NCBI GenBank assembly: GCA_965217935.1 | Contig: OZ244581.1 | Span: forward strand, 3,100,001-3,164,000 | DNA from: JBBROS01 sp965217935 | GTDB lineage: Bacteria; Pseudomonadota; Alphaproteobacteria; Acetobacterales; Acetobacteraceae | Direction of reading: 5' to 3' | Length of the DNA: 64,000 nucleotides | Shown: positions 48,832-58,833 of the stretch, in pieces | Position numbering within the stretch: the first letter of the stretch is position 1 | How the letters are laid out: each line of letters begins with the position of its first letter | Translations under genes and position numbers: made by a program | Notes under the pieces: model-generated | What the model was told of the DNA's origin: nothing | Database searches by the model: none | Seen by the model: only the letters and a program-made list of their open reading frames with translations

Positions 48832-49883
48832 GAGCGGTTTTCATTTAAGTCCGGCGAGCACGTATCCTGAGTGCATGAAGTAGCCGCGTGCGTCCTGGGG
48901 CGTGATGGCGGCGAGTGCTGGTCCGAGCGCCTTGTGCAGGGCGTCTGCTGTGCGTGCGGCGGCTTGGCGCAGCTTGCCTTTCAGCTTGGCCCAGCCTGGC
49001 TCAATGGGGTTCAGGTCTGGGCTGTAGGGAGGCAGGTAACGGCAGGCAAACCCCGAGGCGTCCAGCGCCGCCCGCACCGCGGGCGTCTTGTGCGCGGCCA
49101 GGGTGTCCATCACCAGCACGGCGTCAGGCCGCACTTGGCGCAGCTTAGGCAGCAGCGCCTTGTCGAGAAAGGCCGTGAACACGGCGGCGTCGGTTGCGGC
49201 CTCGACCGACATGGCGGCCACGATGCCGTTTACGCCAAGCGCGCCCAGCACGGTCACGCGCTTCCAGCGGCCCGCGGGCGCTGTGCCCAGAGCGCGTTGC
49301 CCGCGCGGGGCGCGGCCATGCAGGCAGGCCATGTTGGTCAGCGCGCCGCACTCGTCCAGGAACACCAGCCGCTCCGGCGCGATCCCTTCCACCCCGGCCT
49401 GCGCGTCCGTGCGCCAGGCGGCCCGGGCGCGTGCCACGTCGTCACGGTCCTGCTCGGCCGCGCGCAGCGTGCGCTTTTTTCCAGCTCCACCTCATGCGCG
49501 CCAGCGCCCGGCGCACGGTGGACAGGTGAACCAGCACCTTGGCCTCCTCGGCCAAGCGGTCCCGGCACTGCGCCAAGGTCAGGTGGTTGGCGCCTTCCAG
49601 CACCCGCCGCAGCGCCGCCTCTGCCTTGCCTGCAATCACCGGCTTGCGGTGGCCGCCCATCTTGCCCGCCACGCGCCGCCCGTCCCGCCGAAGCGCCCGC
49701 GCCCAGTCCTGCACCGTCGAGCGGCCCACCGCGATCCGCCGGGCCACAGCCGACATCGCTTCTCCCGCCTCAACCGCCGCCAAAACCCGCTCCCGCAAGT
49801 CCGCCGAATACGCACCAGCCAGCAAAGCCATCCCAAAACCAGGCATATGGGAACAAATCGCCGGACCTCAACGCAAATCGCTC
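48832..49883. mobile_element. IS630-type insertion sequence, apparently intact
   Basis: Bounded by shared TA dinucleotides (48830-48831 and 49884-49885). The ends are long and well matched: GAGCGGTTTTCATTTAAGTC on the left against GAGCGATTTGCGTTGAGGTC read inward from the right. Length 1052 bp. It encodes a two-frame transposase joined by a probable -1 frameshift. Confidence 0.85.
48841..49831 (-). CDS. IS630-family transposase, orfA-orfB with programmed -1 frameshift
   Basis: OrfA (49831 to about 49474) starts MALLAGAYSADLRERVLAAV and holds the helix-turn-helix region (MSAVARRIAVGRSTVQDWAR). OrfB (to 48841) holds the DDE nuclease: RLVFLDECGALTNMACLHGR, DAVLVMDTLAAHKTPAVRAA and YLPPYSPDLNPIEPGWAKLK. 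The frames join at A6G on the minus strand (49480-49474), a classic slippery sequence. A -1 slip gives an uninterrupted SWKKKRTLRAAEQDRDDV reading. It is therefore likely functional. Confidence 0.85.
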
Positions 49884-49885
49884 TA

Positions 49886-49935
49886 GTGTCCCGAGGCACG
49901 CGCTCTCAACTGGACGAACTTATGCATCGGGACAC
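49886..49935. mobile_element. 50-bp miniature TA-flanked inverted-repeat element
   Basis: GTGTCCCGA (49886-49894) is answered by TCGGGACAC (49927-49935), and each end is flanked by TA (49884-49885, 49936-49937). With TA included the inverted repeat is 11 bp, perfect. There is no coding capacity. It looks like a collapsed IS630-type element or MITE, third in a row at the same target. Its right TA lies in the stop codon of livF. Confidence 0.55.
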
Positions 49936-50636
49936 TAAACGCCGAGATGCTGCTGCATCAGGGCCTTGTCGTGCCGCAGCTCATCCGGCCCGCCCTCGAA
50001 AACCATATGCCCGTTGTTCAGCACGTAACACCGGTGCGCCAGGCTCAGCACCGCGAACACGTTCTGCTCGACGATAAGTATGGTGCGGCCCTCCTGCGCC
50101 AGCTTGCCGCAGATATCGAGCAGTTGGTGGACGATGACGGGCGCCAGGCCCTCGAACGGCTCGTCGAGGAGAATGAGGCGCGACTTCCGCACCAGGGCGC
50201 GGGCGATGGCCAGCATCTGCTGCTCGCCGCCGGAGAGCTGGTGCCCGCCGGACTTCCGGCGTTCCTTGAGACGAGGGAAGTAGCCGTAGATCTCGTCGAG
50301 CGAGGCAGGGTCCTTATAGGAGATGCCGGCCAGGATCAGGTTCTCCTCGACCGTAATCGAGCCGAAGATGCGGCGCTCCTCCGGCACCAACTGCACGCCG
50401 CGGTTGGCGATGCGGAACGGGTCGAGCCCGGCGATCTCGTCGCCTTCGAGCTTAATCGAGCCCCGGCGCGGGCGGACCGCGCCGGCGATCGACTTCAACG
50501 TGGTGCTCTTGCCCGCGCCGTTGCGGCCAAGGAGCGCCACCACCTCGTTGGCCTCGATGCGCATGCCGATGTCGAACAACACGTGGCTGTCGGCATAATA
50601 GGCGTTTAGCCCGTCGACCTTGAGAAGGCTGGTCAT
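49935..50636 (-). CDS. livF: LivF-type ABC transporter ATP-binding protein (second Liv operon)
   Basis: 233 aa. It contains VDGLNAYYADSHVLFDIGMR, Walker A GRNGAGKSTTLKSIAG, signature QLSGGEQQMLAIARALV, Walker B LILLDEPFEGLAP, and a switch His in LIVEQNVF. The end MQQHLGV is the usual LivF C-terminus. Its stop codon TAG contains the TA into which the IS630-type elements inserted, so the reading frame was kept. It overlaps the fused permease/ATPase gene by 4 nt. Confidence 0.93.
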   Translation of the reverse strand: MTSLLKVDGLNAYYADSHVLFDIGMRIEANEVVALLGRNGAGKSTTLKSIAGAVRPRRGSIKLEGDEIAGLDPFRIANRGVQLVPEERRIFGSITVEENLILAGISYKDPASLDEIYGYFPRLKERRKSGGHQLSGGEQQMLAIARALVRKSRLILLDEPFEGLAPVIVHQLLDICGKLAQEGRTILIVEQNVFAVLSLAHRCYVLNNGHMVFEGGPDELRHDKALMQQHLGV

Positions 50637-52456
50637 GCGGCGCTCTCGGCCACAGGCGCGTGGCCGGGGGCGTGGACGCCGCCGAGATAGGCCTCCTGCA
50701 CGCCAGGGTCGTTGCGGACTTGCTCCGGCGTGCCTTCAATCAGGATGCGGCCCTCGACCAGCACGGTGATGCGGTCGGCGAGGCCGAACAGGGCGTCCAT
50801 GTCGTGCTCGACGATCACCATGGTGCGGCCCTCGCGCAGCTTGCGCAGCAGTTGCACCGTGTTGGCGCGCTCGCTCGGGCTCATGCCGGCCAGGGGCTCG
50901 TCGAGCAGCAGCACCTCGGGATTGGTCGCCAGCACGAGGCCGATTTCCAGGCGGCGCTTCTCGCCATAGGCAAGTTGGTTGACGGGCGTGTCGGCGCGAT
51001 GGGCCAGGTCGACCAGGCGGAGAGTGTCCTCGACGCCTGTTTCCACGCCGGGCACGGACCAGAGCCTGCGCAGCAGGTCGAGGCGGAAACGGCCGCGGCG
51101 GGCGGCAAGCGTCGGGATAACGAGGTTCTCGCGGACGGTCAGGCGATCGAAGAGCTGGTTGATCTGGTAGCTCTTGGCCATGCCTTTCTGGCAGATGGCG
51201 CAGACGCCGTCGCGCGTCACGTCCTGGCCGCGGAACAGCACGGCGCCCGAGCTTGGCGGCATCTCGCCGGCGAGCATTTTGAAGAAGGTGCTCTTGCCGG
51301 CGCCGTTCGGGCCGATCAGGCCGCGGACCTCGAACTCGGCCACCTGGAAGTTGACGTCCTCGTTGGCGAGCAGGCCGCCGAACCGGCGGGTCAGGCTGCG
51401 GGTTTCAAGCACCGTGGGGCCGAGGCTAACGGGGGCGGATTGCCCGACGGATGGGGTGGAGACGGCGTGCTCCGGTTCCTCGGCGTCGATGGCGGGAGGC
51501 GGGCGCCGAACCAGGCGGATGGCCTCGCCGACGATGCCCTGGCGCAGGAAGCTGACCAGCAGCACGAAGATGAAGCCGAGGATGAGGCGCCAGGTCGCGT
51601 CGAAGCCGAGGCTGTGCTGCAGCGTTTCGCGCAGGTAGATCCACACCGCGCCGCCGACGAGCGGGCCGAGCAGGGTTGCGGCCCCGCCGATCACGGTCTG
51701 CACCAGCAACTGGCCCGAGGTCTCGAAGGTGAAGGCGTCCGGCGGCATGTAGTTCTGGAAGATGCCGAGCAGCCCGCCGGCCAGCCCGGCATAGGCGCTC
51801 GCGATGGTGAAGGCGCAGAGCTTATAGAGGTGCACGGCATTGCCCGTGGCCAGCGCGCGCTGCTCGTTGTCGCGGATGGCGGTCAGGATGCGGCCGACAG
51901 GCGAGGCGACGATGCGGCGGGAGAGGACGTAGCCTGCGAAGAAGAAGACGGCGATGAACCAATACATCGGCAGGCCGGATTCGGCGCGCCAGCCGAAGAT
52001 GCTGGGGGTTGGCACGCCGGGGAGGCCGTTCTCGCCGCCGGTGTAGGCGGCGAAGGTGGTGAGATCGAGGTGGGCGCACATCTCGCCGAACGCCAAGGTG
52101 ATCATGGCAAAATAAATGCCTTTGCGGCGTTCGGTGAAGTAGCCGATGATGACGCCCATCAAGGTGGCGGCGATGGTGCCGAGCAGCAGCGCCAGCAAAG
52201 CGGGCATGGATTGCTGGATCATCAAGGAGGCGGTAACGAAGCCGCCGGTCCCGAAGAACACCGCTTGCCCGAGCGAGAGCAGCCCGGTGTAGCCGAACAG
52301 GATGGCGAAGCCGAGGCCGAACAAGCCCCAGATCAGGATGCGGCTCAGCATCGGCACGTCGGCGGCGATGAAGGGCAGCACGAACGGGGCCGCGATCAGC
52401 AGGACGCCGACCGCGATCTCGGCCAAGGGAAAGCCGCGTCGCGTGGCAGCCATCAT
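50633..52456 (-). CDS. Fused LivM permease / LivG ATPase (second Liv operon)
   Basis: 607 aa. Residues ~1-320 are a LivM permease (LFGLGFAILFGYTGLLSLGQ, FTERRKGIYFAMITLAFGEM, IRDNEQRALATGNAVHLYKL). Residues ~360-590 are a LivG ATPase with Walker A GPNGAGKSTFFKMLAG, a signature-like LAYGEKRRLEIGLVLATNPE (no canonical LSGGQ) and Walker B VLLLDEPLAGMSP. The linker (RPPPAIDAEEPEHAVSTPSV) is hydrophilic. It differs clearly from the fusion at 10224, so the two are not a recent duplicate. It overlaps livH and livF. Confidence 0.93.
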   Translation of the reverse strand: MMAATRRGFPLAEIAVGVLLIAAPFVLPFIAADVPMLSRILIWGLFGLGFAILFGYTGLLSLGQAVFFGTGGFVTASLMIQQSMPALLALLLGTIAATLMGVIIGYFTERRKGIYFAMITLAFGEMCAHLDLTTFAAYTGGENGLPGVPTPSIFGWRAESGLPMYWFIAVFFFAGYVLSRRIVASPVGRILTAIRDNEQRALATGNAVHLYKLCAFTIASAYAGLAGGLLGIFQNYMPPDAFTFETSGQLLVQTVIGGAATLLGPLVGGAVWIYLRETLQHSLGFDATWRLILGFIFVLLVSFLRQGIVGEAIRLVRRPPPAIDAEEPEHAVSTPSVGQSAPVSLGPTVLETRSLTRRFGGLLANEDVNFQVAEFEVRGLIGPNGAGKSTFFKMLAGEMPPSSGAVLFRGQDVTRDGVCAICQKGMAKSYQINQLFDRLTVRENLVIPTLAARRGRFRLDLLRRLWSVPGVETGVEDTLRLVDLAHRADTPVNQLAYGEKRRLEIGLVLATNPEVLLLDEPLAGMSPSERANTVQLLRKLREGRTMVIVEHDMDALFGLADRITVLVEGRILIEGTPEQVRNDPGVQEAYLGGVHAPGHAPVAESAA

Positions 52457-53349
52457 GCCCGCCCCGCCTGGCCGAAGAAGCCTTGCGGGCGCACCAGCAG
52501 GATCAGCGCCATGACCGCGAACAGCATGACCTCGGAATAGGACGGGTTGAACAGGGAGGTCAGCGTCATGATCTCGCCGGCGACGATGCCGCCCAGCACC
52601 GCGCCGGGGAACGAGCCGACCCCGCCGATGACGATGACGACGAAGCTGAACACCAGGTATTTCGCGCCCACGTCGGGCGTCGGCGCCGTCACCGGCGAGT
52701 TGATGATGCCCGCGAGCCCGGCCGCCATCGCGCCCAGGCCGAACACGATCAGGAAGATGCGGTAGACGTTGATGCCGAGCAGGTTGACCATGCCGGCGTC
52801 CTCGATACCGGCGCGCACCACGAGGCCAAGCTTGGTCTTATATAAGATTAGGTAAAAAGCCAGCAATAGCGCCGCCGAGATGGCGATGGTCTGGATCTTG
52901 TACCAAGGGAACGGGAACGACATGAAGCCGAGGTCGGACGCGCCCATGCCCCACCAGGGCGTCGGCACGCCTTGCGACTGGCCGCCGAAAGTGGCGCGGA
53001 TGGCCTCCACGATGATGATGCCGACGCCGAACGTGACCAGGATCTGATCCTCGTCCGGGCGGTTGTAGTAATAGCGGACGATCACCCGCTCCATCAGCAG
53101 CCCCGTCGCCAGCGCCGCCAGCCCGGCGCACGGAATGGCGGCGATGAACGAACCGGTCTGCGCATAGACCACGTATCCGGCATAGGCGCCCACGGTGTAG
53201 AGCGCGCCATGCGTCAGGTTCAGCACCCCGAGCGCGCCGTAGATGATGGTCAGGCCGGCGCTGATTAGGGCGAGCAACATGCCTTGCTGGAGGCCGTTGA
53301 ACGCCTGCGCCTCGATGAGGCCGAGCGGAATGCCGAAGATGGTGGTCAA
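52453..53349 (-). CDS. livH: LivH-type ABC transporter permease (second Liv operon)
   Basis: 298 aa with about eight hydrophobic segments. Family motifs are EAQAFNGLQQGMLLALISAG, TIIYGALGVLNLTHGALYTV, the EAA-like loop (LGLVVRAGIEDAGMVNLLGI) and FVVIVIGGVGSFPGAVLGGI. It forms the channel with the LivM half of the next gene, overlapping it by 4 nt. It lies 57 nt downstream of the binding-protein gene. Confidence 0.94.
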   Translation of the reverse strand: MTTIFGIPLGLIEAQAFNGLQQGMLLALISAGLTIIYGALGVLNLTHGALYTVGAYAGYVVYAQTGSFIAAIPCAGLAALATGLLMERVIVRYYYNRPDEDQILVTFGVGIIIVEAIRATFGGQSQGVPTPWWGMGASDLGFMSFPFPWYKIQTIAISAALLLAFYLILYKTKLGLVVRAGIEDAGMVNLLGINVYRIFLIVFGLGAMAAGLAGIINSPVTAPTPDVGAKYLVFSFVVIVIGGVGSFPGAVLGGIVAGEIMTLTSLFNPSYSEVMLFAVMALILLVRPQGFFGQAGRA

Positions 53350-53406
53350 GGCTGGCGATCCTCAGACGAAGCAGGGGCCGGCGATGTCCCGCCGGCCCCC
53401 AATGGG

Positions 53407-54741
53407 TCAGGTGTAGCTGCCGAGCTTGCAGCCCAGCGCGCCTTCCGCCGGCATCACCTCCTCGCCGGGAACTGTTGCGACCACGTCGTAGAAATCGTCC
53501 TTGTTCTTCATGTCCTTCTTGGCCTTGCCGCGGATGATATACACCGGGCGGACGAGTTGATGGTCCTGCGCGCGCCAGTGCACCTTGCCGATCGTGGTGT
53601 CGATCGGCTCGCCCTTCTCGTATTCCTTGATCACCTCGACCGGGCGGAAGGTGCCGGTTTTCTCGACGGCCCGCGCGAAGAGCGCGGTCTGCAGGTAGGC
53701 GATGTGCGCGCCCCATTCCGGCTTGTAGCCGTAGGCCTTTTCAAACTCGGCGACGAACGTCTTCGCCATGTCGTTGTGGTCCTCGAGCGTCCACCAGAAC
53801 TCGGTCGAGCCGTAAACCCCGGCGATGACGTCCGCCCCCACCTCCTGGGCGAAGAACGGCGCGGAGTAGGGCATCACCAGCTTCATCTGCTTCAGCGCGC
53901 CGAACTGGCTCGCCTGCTTGGTGCTGTTCACCGCGTCGGCGCCGAAGCAGATGTTGACCAGCGTGTCGGCGCCGGAGGCCATCATGTTCAGCAGGTAGGA
54001 GGAATAATCGGTCGACCCCAGCGGGCAAAGCTGCTCGGTGACGGTTTTCCAGCCCTGCTTCTCGGTAAATTCCTTCATGCTGGCGAGCACGGTGCGGCCG
54101 TAGGTGTAGTCCGGCACCAGGTAGGCCACCTTGCGGGACTTGCCGAGTTCCTTGGCCAGCACCGGCGCCAGCGCCGCGGCGGCGGTGTAGGCGAAATGGC
54201 AGGCGCGGAAGCCGTAGCGCTGGCAATCCGTCCCGGTCGTCTCGTTGGAGCCGGAGATGCCGGCGAGGTAGATCACCTTCTCCCGGTCGCCCAGCTTCTG
54301 CGCCGCGATGGCGACGGCCGAGGAAACGGAGCCGGCCGTCATCACCGCCTTGTTCTGGTTGATGAAACGGGTGAAGGCCTGCACCGCATTGTTCGGATTG
54401 GAGGCGGTGTCGGCGTTCTGATATTCGACCTTCTTGCCCAAAATGCCGGGCTTGGAGGCGGGCGCGATCGAACGGATCAGGCCGTCATTGGCGTTGAGAT
54501 GCTTGATCGCCAACTCGAACCCCTTGAGCATGTCGCCGCCCTGGGCCGAGTACGGGCCGGTGCTCTCGCAGCCGAGGCCGATGAACACGCTGTCGCCCTT
54601 TGCCGAGGCGGGCCAAACCCCGATCGCCGCCTCATCGGCCGCCCACGCACGGCCGGCGCCTCCGGCCGCGAGACCTGCGGCGACGCCGGCGCCGAGCGCT
54701 GCGCGGCGGGTTATGGGCTTAGGCGTAAAATCGTTGCTCAT
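53407..54741 (-). CDS. Tat-exported branched-chain amino acid-type binding protein
   Basis: 444 aa from ATG 54741, with GGGAGAAA upstream. A twin-arginine-type leader is visible (PITRRAALGAGVAAGLAAGG, then AWA cleavage). The mature protein is of the Leu/Ile/Val-binding fold (VFIGLGCESTGPYSAQGGDM, KVEYQNADTASNPNNAVQAF, YRGFRACHFAYTAAAA-like region). KVAYLVPDYTYGRTVLASMK is typical of the amide/urea/aromatic-binding subgroup rather than strict leucine binding. It leads the second Liv operon. Confidence 0.9.
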   Translation of the reverse strand: MSNDFTPKPITRRAALGAGVAAGLAAGGAGRAWAADEAAIGVWPASAKGDSVFIGLGCESTGPYSAQGGDMLKGFELAIKHLNANDGLIRSIAPASKPGILGKKVEYQNADTASNPNNAVQAFTRFINQNKAVMTAGSVSSAVAIAAQKLGDREKVIYLAGISGSNETTGTDCQRYGFRACHFAYTAAAALAPVLAKELGKSRKVAYLVPDYTYGRTVLASMKEFTEKQGWKTVTEQLCPLGSTDYSSYLLNMMASGADTLVNICFGADAVNSTKQASQFGALKQMKLVMPYSAPFFAQEVGADVIAGVYGSTEFWWTLEDHNDMAKTFVAEFEKAYGYKPEWGAHIAYLQTALFARAVEKTGTFRPVEVIKEYEKGEPIDTTIGKVHWRAQDHQLVRPVYIIRGKAKKDMKNKDDFYDVVATVPGEEVMPAEGALGCKLGSYT

Positions 54742-54900
54742 ATCGTTTCTCCCTAGAAACTTCCTACTTGTCGATGCCACTTGGCTTGCGGCAGCCGGTT
54801 AAGACCAAGCTGATGTAAGTCAATCGGTTCCAATTCGGAATAGTTTGCCGCCTTTTATAAGGCTGGCTAAATTTTGCAACCCTTGTCTTTGCCGTCTCCG

Positions 54901-55874
54901 TCAGCGCCGGAAGTGGCACGCCGTCCAGTGCCCGGCCTCGCCCTGCTCCAGCAGCGGGTCCTCTACCGAGCATCGCGCCTGGGCAATTGGGCATCGTGTG
55001 TGGAAATGGCACCCCGACGGCGGACGGATCGGGTTCGGCACGTCGCCCTGCAGCACAATGCGCTTGCGCTTCATCGCCGGGTCGGGGATGGGCACGGCGG
55101 AAAGCAGGGCCTCGGTGTAGGGGTGCTTCGGGTTGTCGTACAGCGCGCGGGCCGGCGCCACCTCCACGACGCGGCCCAGGTACATCACCGCAACCCGGTC
55201 GCTGATGTGCTCCACCACGGAGAGGTCGTGGGCGATGAACAGGTAGGTGAGGCCGAATTTCTCGCCCAGATCCTCCAGCAGGTTGATCACCTGCGCCTGG
55301 ATCGAGACGTCGAGCGCCGAGACCGGCTCGTCGCAGACGATCAGCTTCGGCTCCACGGCCAGGGCGCGAGCGATGCCGATGCGCTGCCGCTGCCCGCCGG
55401 AGAACTCGTGCGGGAAGCGGCCCACGTGCCCGGCCTGCAGGCCCACGGTTTCGAGCAGGTGGACCACCTTCTCGTCCAGCTCGCGCCCGCGCTTGGCGAG
55501 CTTGTGGATCACCATGGCTTCACCGACGATCTGCCCCACGGTATGCCGCGGGTTGAGCGAGGCGAACGGGTCCTGGAAGATGATCTGGATGTCGCGGCGC
55601 ATGGCGCGCAGGCTGTCGCCTTCGAGCCGGGTGATGTCGCGGCCCTGGAACCAGACCTCGCCGGAGCTCGGCTCGATCAGGCGCATGATGCAGCGCCCGG
55701 TGGTCGATTTGCCGCAGCCGCTTTCGCCGACCAGGCCCAGGGTTTCCCCGGCGGCGATGTCGAAGCTGACGCCGTCGACGGCGTGGACCTGGTCGACCAC
55801 CCGGCCGAACACGCCGCCCGTGATCGGGAAGCGCTTCTTGACGTTGCGGACGGAGAGGAGGGGTTCGGCCATGG

Positions 55875-55878
<4 letters not shown>
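54901..55878 (-). CDS. oppF: Oligopeptide/dipeptide ABC transporter ATP-binding protein OppF
   Basis: 325 aa from ATG 55878, in ATGA overlap with oppD; an earlier GTG at 55890 is less likely. It contains Walker A GLVGESGCGKSTTGRCIMRL, signature EFSGGQRQRIGIARALAVEP, Walker B LIVCDEPVSALDVS, and the Opp/Dpp C-terminal extension HPYTEALLSAVPIPDP followed by the Cys-rich CHFHTRCPIAQARC, which can hold an Fe-S cluster in this family. It is the last gene of the oppABCDF-like array. Confidence 0.93.
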
Positions 55879-56899
<1,021 letters not shown>

Positions 56900-56903
<4 letters not shown>

Positions 56904-57853
56904 AGCACCCGCCTCGGATCAAGCGCGTCGCGCAACCCGTCCCCGATGAAGTTGATCGACAGCACGGCGAGAAAGATCAGCGCGCCCGGGAACAAGGCCC
57001 AGTGGGGCGCGACATCGAGGTAGTCCTTGGCGTCGAACAGCACGCGGCCCCAGGTCGGCACGTCGGGAGGGAAGCCGAGGCCGAGGAAGGAGAGGGTCGA
57101 TTCGGCGATGATGGCGGCGGCGACGTCGATGGTGCCCGCGACGATGACCGGCCCCATGGCGTTCGGCAGGATGTGCCAGGCGACCAGGCGCAACTTCGAC
57201 GCGCCGAGCGCGCGGGCGGCCTCGACGAACTCCTTCTCGCGCAAGGTCAGGAACTGGGCGCGGACGAGCCGGGCGACCGGCATCCAGCGCAGGCCGCCGA
57301 TGACCACGACGATGAGCACGAACACGCCGCCCTGCGCGCCCAGCACCGCCTTGAGCGCGTCGCGGAACAAATAGATGACCAGCAGCAGCAACGGCAGTTG
57401 CGGCAGGGAGAGGAACAGGTCGGTAATCCACATCAGCGCCGCATCCACCCGGCCGCTCGCCATGCCGGACAGCGCACCGACCGTGGTGCCGACGAACACC
57501 GCTACCAGCATCGCCGCCAAGCCCACCGCGAGCGAGATGCGTCCGCCATAGATCAGCCGGGCCAGCAGGTCCTGCCCGAGGTCGTCGGTGCCGAACGGGT
57601 GCGCCCAGGACGGCGGCTGCAATTGCGCGGTGAAGTCGATGTCGTTGATGTTGACCGGCCAGAGCCACGGCCCGGCGCCGACGCCGACGACCAGCAACGC
57701 CAGCACCACGATGCCGGCCACCGCCAGCCGGTGCTTGCGGAAGCGGCGCCAGGCTTCTTGCGCCGGGCCAACCCGGCGCCGGGGCTTGTCTGCGAGGACG
57801 ATGCCGGGGGCGGACGCCTCACCGGAAAGCAATACGGGGGTCGAGCCAGCCAT
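56900..57853 (-). CDS. oppC: Oligopeptide/dipeptide ABC transporter permease OppC
   Basis: 317 aa. The N-terminal cytoplasmic leader and first helix (FRKHRLAVAGIVVLALLVVG), the periplasmic HPFGTDDLGQDLLARLIYGG segment typical of DppC/OppC, and the EAA loop EFVEAARALGASKLRLVAWH are clear, as is ESTLSFLGLGFPPDVPTWGR near the C-terminus. It overlaps the end of oppB by 35 nt and oppD by 4 nt. Confidence 0.94.
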
Positions 57854-58781
57854 ACAAAAGATCCGCGATCAGGTTGAACAGCACGACGAGGCAGGCGAAC
57901 ACGAAGGTGACGCCCATGACCACCGGCGTGTCGTTGGCGAGGATGGAGCTGATCAGCAGCGAGCCGATGCCGGGGACGCGGAAGATCTGCTCGGTGATGA
58001 TCGCGCCGCCGAAGATGACCGGCATCTGCAGCGCGACCAGGGTGACGACCGGGATCATGGCGTTACGCACCACGTGCCGGGTGATGACCCGGCGTCCGCC
58101 GATGCCCTTGGAGCGCGCCGTGGTGACGTAATCGAGCCTCACCACGTCCAGCACCGAGGAGCGCACGTAGCGCACGAGGGACGCGCCCTGGAACAGGCCC
58201 AGCACCATGACCGGCATGATGGATTGCTTGATGTTGACCCACCACCACTCCCAGCCGCCGACGCGCAGGTCGGTGCGGAACACGAAGGGAAGCCAGTCGA
58301 GCTTGATGCTGAACAACAGGATCAGGAGGATGCCGGTGAAGAAGGTGGGAAGCGAGAAGCCGATGAAGGCCAGGGTGTTCGCCACCTGGTCGAACACCGA
58401 ATAGGGGCGCGTTCCGGCCAGGACGCCGACCGGGAGGGCAACCAGGATGGCGATGAGCTGCGACGCGCCGATGACGGCGAGCGTCACCGGCAGGCGTTGC
58501 AGGATAAGGGTGTCGACATCCATGCGGCTGACGAAGGAGAAGCCCCAATTTCCCTGCATCATCTGCATAAGCCAGCTCAGGTAACGCTGCCAGACCGGAT
58601 CGTCGAGGCCGAATTTCGCCCGGAGGGCTGCCTGCACCTCGGGCGGGATGTTGGGGTTTGTCGCCAATTCCCCAAACGGGTCGCCCGGCGCCAGCGCCAG
58701 CACCGTGTAAAGGATGACGCTGATGCCGAGCAGGGCGGGGATGGCCAGCAGGATGCGGCGGAGGAGGTAAGAGCCGGACAC
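57819..58781 (-). CDS. oppB: Oligopeptide/dipeptide ABC transporter permease OppB
   Basis: 320 aa. The start SYLLRRILLAIPALLGISVI is the standard DppB/OppB first helix, followed by ALAPGDPFGEL. The last third contains LDVVRLDYVTTARSKGIGGR (EAA loop) and VTRHVVRNAMIPVVTLVALQ-like sequence. It forms the membrane channel with OppC. It starts 52 nt after the binding-protein stop on the minus strand. Confidence 0.94.
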   Translation of the reverse strand: MSGSYLLRRILLAIPALLGISVILYTVLALAPGDPFGELATNPNIPPEVQAALRAKFGLDDPVWQRYLSWLMQMMQGNWGFSFVSRMDVDTLILQRLPVTLAVIGASQLIAILVALPVGVLAGTRPYSVFDQVANTLAFIGFSLPTFFTGILLILLFSIKLDWLPFVFRTDLRVGGWEWWWVNIKQSIMPVMVLGLFQGASLVRYVRSSVLDVVRLDYVTTARSKGIGGRRVITRHVVRNAMIPVVTLVALQMPVIFGGAIITEQIFRVPGIGSLLISSILANDTPVVMGVTFVFACLVVLFNLIADLLYGWLDPRIAFR

Positions 58782-58833
58782 CTAGATCGCCTCCGTCCAG
58801 AGCGAGCATTCCGCCTGCGTTGCGCGCAACAGC

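Noticed and set aside
50660..52540. 626-codon plus-strand open frame opposite the second livM-livG fusion
   Set aside because: GC-driven shadow; no domain, no signal, low-complexity composition.
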